This document shows, piece by piece, positions 1-6,464 of a stretch of DNA of 8,019 nt. This stretch comes from Prevotella sp. UBA7594 (lineage in GTDB: Bacteria; Bacteroidota; Bacteroidia; Bacteroidales; Bacteroidaceae). The position numbers and the translations under genes are program-made. Below the pieces are notes generated by a model. That model did no database searches and had not been told where the DNA came from. It worked only from the letters and a program-made list of their open reading frames with translations. Positions within the stretch are counted from its first letter, which is position 1, and every line of letters starts with the position of its first letter. Location: positions 6,784-14,802 of the forward strand of contig DLKG01000043.1 of the NCBI GenBank assembly GCA_002490315.1, written 5' to 3'.

Positions 1-82
1 AAGAAGTCTGCGGCTCTGCTGTCTGCTGACCCTCCTCAGAAGAAGTCTGCTGACCCTCCTCAGAAGAAGCCTGCGGCTCTGC
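1..82 (-). repeat. In-frame tandem repeats in the DUF3575 protein tail
   Basis: Two exact 24-base copies lie back to back at 22-45 and 46-69, encoding two copies of SSEEGQQT (residues about 374-389). A flanking block, aagaag(t/c)ctgcggctctgc, occurs at 1-19 and again at 64-82 and encodes AEPQ plus the following residues, so a longer unit with a 63-base period is nested over the short one. All units are multiples of three, so copy-number change keeps the frame. The array may continue beyond the left edge. Confidence 0.85.
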
Positions 83-1186
83 AGGTTTCTGCTCCTCGGC
101 AGCTTTTTCTTTAGTCTTTTGTTCTTCTGCCTCTTTCTTGGCAGCTTCTTTCTCTGCTTTCTGGCGTTCCTTTTCCTGTTGCGCCTTGATGGCAGCCTGA
201 CGGTCAGCCTCTGCCTTTTGCTTAGCAGCTTCTATCCGGTTGACCTCTGCCTGCTTGGCGTTGACAGACGAAACGGAGTCGTAGACACTCCAGAACTCGC
301 GAAGGATGTCGCCCTGGATAGAATCCTGGATATGCTTGTTGTAGAGAGCGTTCCGGCGGTTGCTTGCGATAGTGTCAAGACGATACTGATACTCTGCATC
401 GCAGTCGTAGCGCCAGCGGTATTTCTTTATTGACGGATACTTGCCGAAGCGGTAGACGAGGCCTACGCGGGCGTTAGTAGGCAAGGGGAATGGTGTAATC
501 TTCCACTTACCTTCCTTTGTGCGCACGAAGCAGTCGTCATTCTCTTCGAGCTTGTACTGCTCCACCTTGGAGAAAACCAAGCCTGCGTCGAAGCCGAGGT
601 CGAGGTCGAGCGAGTTGCCTGAGCGGAAGGTGTAGAGCGGCTTGATGATGCCATAGGTGACGCCGGCGGAAAGAACCTTGCCCTGTCTGCCCGTAGTATG
701 ACGGCCGAGAAGAAGCGAGAAGTCGGTGTAGGATGCGTACACACCTCTATAATATATAGTTTTAGGATGCTTCACTACGCGGCGGCGCTGCGAGAAGAGT
801 TTGTCAATGAAGTTAGTGTGCGCCTTTAGGTTTTCGTTGGAGTTGTCAATTTGACGCGTGCGCCAATAGTTGCGGAAGTCAAGGCGTGCCTCCGTAACGC
901 TGTAGAATATGCCCTGCTTGAAAGTGGACGATGTCTTCCAGCGCGATTTCAGCGTGAGTCCCACTGCCCAACGGTTCCAGTTGGTGTTCTTGACGTCAAA
1001 CTCCACTCCTATATTTGGGGTTACTAAAGCCCAGTCGACAACGTTCGTGCGGAGCGAGATGCGTTCTGCCAACGACAGCGTATCTACTCCCACTTTGTTA
1101 TCAAATACCTGTGCTTCAGTCTTCTGCGGCAATAGCACCGCAAGAAATAAGATTAAAGCATAAAGCCTAATTTTCGTTGTTGCCAC
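1..1186 (-). CDS. DUF3575-like exported protein with charged helical C-terminal tail (partial, 3' end off window)
   Basis: The reading frame is open from 1186 to the left edge (395 codons, no stop seen). Residues 1-25 form a signal peptide: basic start, hydrophobic core around 8-19, likely cleavage at TEA|Q. Residues 44-250 resemble DUF3575, an uncharacterised Bacteroidetes envelope family with alternating beta strands: SLRTNVVDW, TPNIGVEF, a LDFRNYW segment, and a closing GLVYRFGKY strand. A DUF3575 domain is usually nearly the whole protein; here about 145 further residues follow. Residues 310-367 are almost purely Ala/Lys/Glu/Gln, a long charged helix like the TolA spacer, and then come Ser/Glu/Gly/Gln repeats. 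The GTG start is chosen because no in-frame ATG lies nearby, it directly precedes the signal peptide, and a promoter sits just upstream. I infer an outer-membrane or periplasm-spanning role; the function is unknown. The family call rests on remembered pattern, not a search. Confidence 0.75.
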   Translation of the reverse strand, partial: MATTKIRLYALILFLAVLLPQKTEAQVFDNKVGVDTLSLAERISLRTNVVDWALVTPNIGVEFDVKNTNWNRWAVGLTLKSRWKTSSTFKQGIFYSVTEARLDFRNYWRTRQIDNSNENLKAHTNFIDKLFSQRRRVVKHPKTIYYRGVYASYTDFSLLLGRHTTGRQGKVLSAGVTYGIIKPLYTFRSGNSLDLDLGFDAGLVFSKVEQYKLEENDDCFVRTKEGKWKITPFPLPTNARVGLVYRFGKYPSIKKYRWRYDCDAEYQYRLDTIASNRRNALYNKHIQDSIQGDILREFWSVYDSVSSVNAKQAEVNRIEAAKQKAEADRQAAIKAQQEKERQKAEKEAAKKEAEEQKTKEKAAEEQKPAEPQASSEEGQQTSSEEGQQTAEPQTS

Positions 1187-1210
1187 GTTTATATAAAATG
1201 ATTTTGATTG

Positions 1211-1242
1211 CAAAGATAGCTCAATTATTACATTTAAGCAAA
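1211..1242 (-). promoter_or_regulatory. Bacteroidetes-type promoter for the DUF3575 gene
   Basis: Read on the minus strand, TTTG (1242-1239) is followed after 20 bases by TATCTTTG (1218-1211), matching the -33 TTTG and -7 TAnnTTTG consensus of the Bacteroidetes primary sigma factor. Transcription would begin around 1200-1206, leaving a leader of about 15-20 bases before the GTG at 1186. This supports the GTG start. Confidence 0.75.
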
Positions 1243-1276
1243 CATTTTTCACATAAATTTTACAAATGGGGGGGGT

Positions 1277-1300
1277 AAAAAAGAGGCTAAAAATCAGCCT
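1277..1300 (-). terminator. Weak intrinsic-terminator-like hairpin
   Basis: AGGCT (1284-1288) and AGCCT (1296-1300) can pair across a 7-base loop. On the minus strand the stem is followed by C and six T (1282-1277), the order expected of a terminator. On the plus strand only TTTT follows. The stem is just 5 bp, so it is marginal. No gene on the minus strand ends here; it could block antisense transcription running from the parC side into the DUF3575 promoter, or end a small RNA. Confidence 0.35.
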
Positions 1301-1538
1301 TTTGCCGTGTCCGCGAACAGAATATACACACATTGGAAACATATAATCCGTAAAGGATGACAAATAAAGCCAAAATTCGTCATTATGGGACAAGCGCGAA
1401 AAAAACAATAAAAAAACGTCTTACATCTACAAACGTAGAAGCAACATCCCATACAACAGAGTACATAAAGCTCCGTATTGGAATTTCATTTTGTAATATT
1501 TTCTTACCATACGCACGATATTTGCATGGCTCGGCAGG

Positions 1539-1568
1539 CTTGAAATCCAACTTTTTTTTGTACTTTTG
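1539..1568 (+). promoter_or_regulatory. Probable promoter of the parC operon
   Basis: TACTTTTG at 1561-1568 fits the Bacteroidetes -7 consensus TAnnTTTG exactly. A partial -33 match, CTTG, lies at 1539-1542 with an 18-base spacer that ends in a T8 run. Transcription would start near 1573-1578, giving a leader of roughly 40 A-rich bases before the ATG at 1615. It is the only plus-strand TAnnTTTG I found in this spacer. Confidence 0.7.
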
Positions 1569-1614
1569 CCTGTCAAGACGCTAAAAGCAAAAAAATCAAA
1601 CCAAGCACCAAAAT

Positions 1615-4488
1615 ATGGACGACGAGATTAAAGACAACGAAGAGCAGATTCTTAATGGAGAAACAGAAAATACATCTGCTGACGACACGGAAACGACGGG
1701 CGAAGACACGGAAACGACGGGCGACGACACGGCGAAAAAGGAGGAACACTCCGACTACAAGCCAGCCAACCGTTTCGACGCCTCCGCCGTGCATCATCTT
1801 AGCGGAATGTACCAGAACTGGTTTCTCGACTACGCCTCCTACGTGATACTCGAGCGTGCCGTCCCCCACATAGAGGACGGACTGAAACCCGTGCAGCGAC
1901 GCATCCTCCACTCGATGAAGCGCATGGACGACGGACGCTTCAACAAGGTGGCTAACATCGTGGGACACACGATGCAGTTCCACCCCCACGGCGATGCCTC
2001 CATCGGCGACGCTCTCGTGCAGATGGGACAAAAAGATCTGCTTGTCGACTGCCAAGGCAACTGGGGTAACATTCTCACGGGCGACCGCGCCGCCGCGCCG
2101 CGATACATTGAGGCAAGGCTGTCGAAATTCGCCCTCGACGTGGTGTTCAACCCTAAGACAACCGACTGGCAGCTATCCTACGACGGACGCAACAAGGAGC
2201 CTATCACGCTCCCTGCCAAGTTTCCATTGCTCCTCGCGCAAGGTGCGGAGGGCATCGCCGTAGGACTCAGCTCGAAAATCCTGCCCCACAACCTCGTCGA
2301 AATATGCGACGCCGCCATCCATTACCTGCGCGGCGAGGAATTCCATCTCTACCCCGACTTCCCGACAGGCGGCTCCATAGACGTCGCGAAATACAACGAC
2401 GGACAGCGAGGCGGAGTGGTGAAGGTCAGGGCGAAGATAGAGAAGCTCGACTCGAAGACCATCGTCATACGCGAGATACCCTTCTCCAAGACCACCACGA
2501 CGCTCATCGACTCCATCCTCAAGGCCATCGACAAGGGAAAGATAAAGGCGAAGAAGGTGGACGACAACACGGCAGCCGAGGTGGAGATACAGGTACACTT
2601 GGCACCGGGCGTCTCCTCCGACAAAACCATCGACGCTCTCTACGCCTTCTCCGACTGCGAGATAAACATCTCGCCCAACTGCTGCGTCATCGAGGACAAC
2701 AAGCCGTGCTTCCTCACCGTCAGCGACGTGCTCCGCCACTCCACCGACACCACCATGGGACTGCTGCGCAAGGAATTGCAGATACGCAAGGCGGAACTGG
2801 AGGAGCAGCTCTTCTTCTCCTCCCTGGAGCGCATCTTCATCGAGGAACGCATCTACAAAGAGAAGAAGTTTGAGCAGTCGAAGTCGCAAGACGAGGTGGT
2901 GAAGTTCATCGACTCGAAACTGGAGCCGTTCAAGAATCAGATATTCCGCGTGGAGCGTCCCGCCGGCGGCAAGGCGGACGATGCGAAGACCTTGGCGGAA
3001 AAGGAAATGTACGAATACTCCTTCCACCGCGACATCACACGCGACGACATCCTGCGCCTGCTTGAGATAAAGATGCAGCGCATCCTGAAATACAACAAGG
3101 ACAAGGCCGACGAACTCATTGCACGCATCAAGGCGGAACTTGCCGACATCGAGCACGACCTGGCACACATGACCGACGTGACGATACACTGGTTTGAGTT
3201 CATACGCGACAAATACGGCAAAGACCACCCCCGGCGCACGGAGATACGCTCCTTCGACACCATCGAGGCATCGAAAGTGGTGGAAGCCAACCAGAAGCTC
3301 TACATCAACCGGCAGGAAGGATTTATCGGTACGGGGCTGAAGAAGGACGAATTCGTATGCAACTGCTCCGACATCGACGACATCATCGTCTTCTTCAAGG
3401 ACGGCAAGTACAAGATGGTGCGCGCTGCCGACAAGATTTTCGTCGGCAAGAACATCCTCCACGTGCAGGTGTTCAAGAAGAACGACAAGCGCACAATATA
3501 CAACGTTGTCTACCGCGACGGCAAGGCTGGCGCCGCCTACATCAAGCGCTTCTTCGTGCCGACAATGACCGTCGGCAAGGAATACGACTGCACGCAGGGC
3601 ACGCCCGGCTCGCGCATCCTCTACTTCACTGCCAATCCCAACGGCGAGGCAGAGGTGATAAAGGTGACGCTGGAGGCCAATCCGAAGCTGAAGAAGATAT
3701 TCATCGAGAAGGATTTCTCCGAGATTGCCATCAAGGGAAGGGCGTCGAAGGGCAACCTCGTAACGCGCAACCCCATCCACCGCATCGGTCTCAAGAGCCA
3801 CGGCCACTCGACGCTGGGCGGCAGAAAGGTGTGGTACGACCCCGATGTCAACCGCCTCAACTACGACGAGCACGGACGCCTGCTCGGAGAGTTCTTCGAC
3901 GAAGATGCCATTCTCGTGGTACTCAACGACGGCAATTTCTATATCTCGTCGTTCGACGCCAACAACCACTATGAGGACAACATCAAAATCATAGAGAAAT
4001 GGAATCCCGACAAGATATGGACTGCCGTGCTCTTCGATGCCGACAACGCCAATTGTCTCTACGTAAAACGCTTCCGCATGGAGGCAACGAAACGCTGGCA
4101 AAACTACATCGGCGACAATCCGCAGAGCCGCCTCGTACTGCTCACGGACACGCCCTACCCTCGTTTCGAGGTGAGCCTCGCCCCTGCCGTCGCCCCCGAC
4201 GGCAGCGAAGCGCCAAGACAACCCTTGGAGATTGACGCCGACGAGTTCATCGGTGTCAAGGGATTCAAGGCGAAAGGCAAACGTGTGACGACGCTTGACG
4301 TGACGGGAGTGAAGGAACTGGAGCCGCTGCGCTTCCCCGAACCGGAGGACAACAGCGACGACGACGACAAGGACGCTGACAGCGACGAGTCGGAAAACCT
4401 CGACCCGGACGCCGGAAAGAGCCAGCAGCAAGTGATCGACGAGATGACCGGACAACTTAATCTCTTCAGCGAACATGAAGACCTTTAG
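1615..4488 (+). CDS. parC: DNA topoisomerase IV subunit A (ParC/GyrA family)
   Basis: This 957-residue protein is the DNA-breaking and rejoining subunit of a type IIA topoisomerase, which decatenates daughter chromosomes together with ParE (not in this window). Residues 1-50 are an acidic, low-complexity extension. The core then shows DGLKPVQRRIL (88-98), HPHGDASIGD (123-132), the catalytic tyrosine Y164 in APRYIEARL, and EGIAVGLSS..LPHN (212-226). A coiled-coil gate spans about 390-520. The C-terminal beta-pinwheel runs from about 565 to 870. A true gyrase carries the GyrA box QRRGGKG; here that place reads KGRASKGN (707-714), and the core wording DYASYVILERAVPHIEDG is ParC-like, so I prefer ParC over GyrA. 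Residues 895-957 are an acidic tail ending with QLNLF (947-951). The ATG follows a promoter by about 40 bases. The overlapping gene downstream suggests an operon. Confidence 0.93.
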   Translation: MDDEIKDNEEQILNGETENTSADDTETTGEDTETTGDDTAKKEEHSDYKPANRFDASAVHHLSGMYQNWFLDYASYVILERAVPHIEDGLKPVQRRILHSMKRMDDGRFNKVANIVGHTMQFHPHGDASIGDALVQMGQKDLLVDCQGNWGNILTGDRAAAPRYIEARLSKFALDVVFNPKTTDWQLSYDGRNKEPITLPAKFPLLLAQGAEGIAVGLSSKILPHNLVEICDAAIHYLRGEEFHLYPDFPTGGSIDVAKYNDGQRGGVVKVRAKIEKLDSKTIVIREIPFSKTTTTLIDSILKAIDKGKIKAKKVDDNTAAEVEIQVHLAPGVSSDKTIDALYAFSDCEINISPNCCVIEDNKPCFLTVSDVLRHSTDTTMGLLRKELQIRKAELEEQLFFSSLERIFIEERIYKEKKFEQSKSQDEVVKFIDSKLEPFKNQIFRVERPAGGKADDAKTLAEKEMYEYSFHRDITRDDILRLLEIKMQRILKYNKDKADELIARIKAELADIEHDLAHMTDVTIHWFEFIRDKYGKDHPRRTEIRSFDTIEASKVVEANQKLYINRQEGFIGTGLKKDEFVCNCSDIDDIIVFFKDGKYKMVRAADKIFVGKNILHVQVFKKNDKRTIYNVVYRDGKAGAAYIKRFFVPTMTVGKEYDCTQGTPGSRILYFTANPNGEAEVIKVTLEANPKLKKIFIEKDFSEIAIKGRASKGNLVTRNPIHRIGLKSHGHSTLGGRKVWYDPDVNRLNYDEHGRLLGEFFDEDAILVVLNDGNFYISSFDANNHYEDNIKIIEKWNPDKIWTAVLFDADNANCLYVKRFRMEATKRWQNYIGDNPQSRLVLLTDTPYPRFEVSLAPAVAPDGSEAPRQPLEIDADEFIGVKGFKAKGKRVTTLDVTGVKELEPLRFPEPEDNSDDDDKDADSDESENLDPDAGKSQQQVIDEMTGQLNLFSEHEDL
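1681..1728 (+). repeat. 21-base tandem repeat in the parC N-terminal extension
   Basis: Units at 1681-1701 and 1702-1722 encode DDTETTG and EDTETTG and differ by a single visible substitution (gac/gaa). A third unit begins at 1723 (DDT) and then diverges. The unit is a multiple of three, so the frame is kept. It builds an acidic, Thr-rich, probably disordered leader before the topoisomerase core. Confidence 0.85.
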
Positions 4489-5419
4489 CCTTTTATTCCT
4501 TCTCCTCCTTGCCTCTGCCAACGCATGGAGCAGCGGGCGCACGTCTGACATAACTGGGAACGATGGGCACCTCGCCCACCGTATTGACTCATCTATTTAT
4601 TGTGAGCGCACCGCCCACAGTATTGACTCCACTCTCTACAGTGGACGCACCGCCCAATGCCGACAGTGGAAATCAAATGCCCTCATGATAGGCGTCGGCC
4701 ACGCCAACATTCTCGACACCTATCTCTCGCCGGAGAAATACCGCGGCACCACGCTGCGCTTCCTCTCCCACACGCGGCGCGGCAAGCCATCCACCTCTCT
4801 TGTGCGCCAGCTCACACACGAAGGCGAGCTGGCATTTGCCGACAACCGCTCCGGCAACGGCGGAGAGATAGCCCTCGGCTACACTTTCCGCTACGCACTC
4901 CTGAAACAATGGCGGCTGACCATTGGGCAACGCCCCGTCAACATCCTCGCTGGTGGCACGGCGGCGCTCAACATCGGAATGCTCTACAACACGCGCAACG
5001 GCAACAACCCCGCCAATGCACGCCTCTCGCTCCACATCGAGCCAACCGTCGCCGCCGACGTCCCCATAGGTGCCCCACGCCACACACGCGGCGTGAGATT
5101 CAGCCCATCGGCGTGCGCTGCCTATCCCGTCGTCGTGCACTACGAGGCAACGATACCGCTCATCGGCCTGATGTTCTCCCCCAACTACGGACAGTCCTAC
5201 TACGAGATTTTCTCACGCGGCAACTACGACCACAACTGCGTGCCTACCACCATAGCCGCCACGCCGTCGTTCCGCCAAATGCTCACGCTCGACTTCCGTG
5301 CCCTGCACACCACATGGCGCATAGGCTACCTCGGCGAATGGCGCCAGGCAAGTGTCAACAATCTGAAGCAACACCTGTTCGCCCACTCCGTTGTGGTCGG
5401 CGTAGTGAGGAGTTTTTAG
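4475..5419 (+). CDS. DUF3316-like outer-membrane beta-barrel protein
   Basis: This 314-residue protein begins with a clear signal peptide (residues 1-17, hydrophobic 4-13, likely cleavage ANA|W). Residues 34-59 hold two copies of a 13-residue repeat. From about 65 on, the protein is rich in aromatic and alternating strands: ALMIGVGHANILDTYLSP, then PNYGQSYYEIFSRGNYDHN and RQMLTLDF near the end. That wording matches my memory of DUF3316, an uncharacterised Bacteroidetes family. It ends in VVVGVVRSF; a C-terminal Phe on the last strand is typical of barrels inserted by the BAM machinery. The ATG lies inside the end of parC (14-base overlap), so translation is probably coupled to parC. The S41 lipoprotein gene follows after 16 bases. 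No enzymatic motif is visible. Barrel topology is inferred and the family name was not verified by search. Confidence 0.72.
   Translation: MKTFSLLFLLLLASANAWSSGRTSDITGNDGHLAHRIDSSIYCERTAHSIDSTLYSGRTAQCRQWKSNALMIGVGHANILDTYLSPEKYRGTTLRFLSHTRRGKPSTSLVRQLTHEGELAFADNRSGNGGEIALGYTFRYALLKQWRLTIGQRPVNILAGGTAALNIGMLYNTRNGNNPANARLSLHIEPTVAADVPIGAPRHTRGVRFSPSACAAYPVVVHYEATIPLIGLMFSPNYGQSYYEIFSRGNYDHNCVPTTIAATPSFRQMLTLDFRALHTTWRIGYLGEWRQASVNNLKQHLFAHSVVVGVVRSF
4574..4651 (+). repeat. Degenerate 39-base tandem repeat in the DUF3316-like gene
   Basis: Units at 4574-4612 and 4613-4651 encode AHRIDSSIYCERT and AHSIDSTLYSGRT. A fragment of the pattern precedes them (SGRT, residues 20-23) and GCC CAA follows the second unit. 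The copies have diverged at several bases but keep the frame. They sit between the signal peptide and the presumed barrel domain, where an N-terminal extension would tolerate length change. Confidence 0.8.
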
Positions 5420-5435
5420 AAAAAAAGGAAAAGAG

Positions 5436-6464
5436 ATGAAAAGAAAAATATTCCGAAGCCTTCTGGCTCTGATGGCTGTGATGCTCTCGCTGACGTCGTG
5501 CGTCGACGAGGAAGAATATGCCGACAATCCGCGCGGCAATTTCGAAGCCCTCTGGCACATCATCGACGAACACTACTGCTTCTTCGACTACAAGCAGAAG
5601 GAGTACGGACTCGACTGGAATGAAGTGTACGAGAAGTACAGCCGGCAAATCGCCGACGACATGACCGACACACAACTCTTCGAGGTGCTCGGCAACATGC
5701 TTTCCGAACTGCGCGACGGACATGTCAACATGTACTCGTCGTGGGACGTGGCGCGCAACTGGTCGTGGCATGAGGACTATCCCTCCAACGTCAGCGACAC
5801 GCTGCTCAACCTTTATCTCGGCACCGACTACCACATAGCCTCCAGTCTTCGCTACCGTGTGCTCAACGACAACATCGGCTACATACGCTGCGCCTCCTTC
5901 GCCAACGGATTCGGCGAGGGCAATCTCGACGACATTCTCTACACGCTCGCTCCCTGCAACGCGCTCATCATCGACATCCGCGACAATGGCGGCGGACAGC
6001 TGACAGCTGCCGAACAACTCGCGGCACGCTTCACCAACGAGACGCTGCTCGTGGGCTACATGCAACACAAGACGGGCAAGGACCACAACGCCTTCTCCGC
6101 CATGCAGCAGCAGAAGCTGAAACCTTCCAACCGCATCAGATGGCAGAAGCGCGTAGCAGTGCTGACCAACCGCGCCGTGTACAGCGCTGCCAACGAATTT
6201 GTGAAGTACATGAAATGCTGCCCCAACGTCATCACCGTCGGCGACCGCACCGGAGGCGGAGCCGGTATGCCCTACTCCTCGGAAATACCCGTTGGATGGA
6301 GCGTGCGCTTTTCTGCCTGCCCCATGTACGACCGCGAGGGCAACCCTACGGAGTTTGGCATAGAGCCCGACTACAGCGTCGGCCTCTCACAAGCCGACTT
6401 GCTGCGTGGCAAGGACTCCATCATCGAACGCGCACGGCAGCTGCTCGTCAGTGGCGCTCGCTGA
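5436..6464 (+). CDS. S41-family serine peptidase, lipoprotein
   Basis: This 342-residue protein is probably an envelope protease of the tail-specific/tricorn-like S41 family. It starts with a lipoprotein signal peptide: KRK, a hydrophobic stretch, and lipobox LTSC with acylated Cys22. The acidic run VDEEE follows, resembling the signal that sends Bacteroidetes lipoproteins to the cell surface. An N-terminal helical domain contains LRDGHV (92-97), the usual S41 N-domain histidine motif. The catalytic domain shows ALIIDIRDNGGG (176-187), the likely nucleophile Ser250 in VYSAANEF with Glu254, TGGGAG (272-277) and GIEPD (308-312). CTP-type proteases use a Ser/Lys pair, but the lysine region here reads TGGGAG, so a tricorn-like mechanism is more likely. 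I see no clear PDZ domain; at 342 residues it is short. It follows the DUF3316 gene by 16 bases, with an AGGA-containing purine-rich leader. The substrate is unknown. Confidence 0.88.
   Translation: MKRKIFRSLLALMAVMLSLTSCVDEEEYADNPRGNFEALWHIIDEHYCFFDYKQKEYGLDWNEVYEKYSRQIADDMTDTQLFEVLGNMLSELRDGHVNMYSSWDVARNWSWHEDYPSNVSDTLLNLYLGTDYHIASSLRYRVLNDNIGYIRCASFANGFGEGNLDDILYTLAPCNALIIDIRDNGGGQLTAAEQLAARFTNETLLVGYMQHKTGKDHNAFSAMQQQKLKPSNRIRWQKRVAVLTNRAVYSAANEFVKYMKCCPNVITVGDRTGGGAGMPYSSEIPVGWSVRFSACPMYDREGNPTEFGIEPDYSVGLSQADLLRGKDSIIERARQLLVSGAR

Larger units (their letters stand above)
1187..1614. other. Divergent AT-rich intergenic spacer (428 bases)
   Basis: The spacer separates the divergent DUF3575 and parC genes. 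It contains a promoter at each end, a G8 run at 1268-1275, the hairpin at 1284-1300, a small TCTAC/GTAGA hairpin at 1426-1439, and an isolated minus-strand TACGTTTG (1437-1430) resembling a -7 box. A 75-codon plus-strand frame at 1357-1584 shows no recognisable domain and runs through the parC promoter, so I do not call it a gene. No tRNA or riboswitch is recognisable. Confidence 0.6.

Noticed and set aside
1..82. Repeats at the left edge as a possible CRISPR or mobile-element end
   Set aside because: The units are directly adjacent without spacers, in frame and translated within the DUF3575 gene, so they are coding repeats.
1426..1439. TCTAC/GTAGA hairpin with a 4-base loop
   Set aside because: The stem is only 5 bp and isolated, with no T-run or conserved context; not reported as an element.
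1357..1584. 75-codon plus-strand frame in the parC upstream spacer
   Set aside because: It has AT-rich composition, no domain, a lysine-rich then random-looking product, and covers the parC promoter. It is most likely chance.
1615..4488. Possibility that the large gene is gyrA rather than parC
   Set aside because: The GyrA box QRRGGKG is absent (KGRASKGN instead), and the core motifs and acidic tail fit ParC better.
2173..4551. A 792-codon open frame antisense to parC
   Set aside because: It mirrors parC and exists because the GC-rich codon use of parC avoids stops on the opposite strand. The product has no recognisable domain, while the parC reading is unambiguous.
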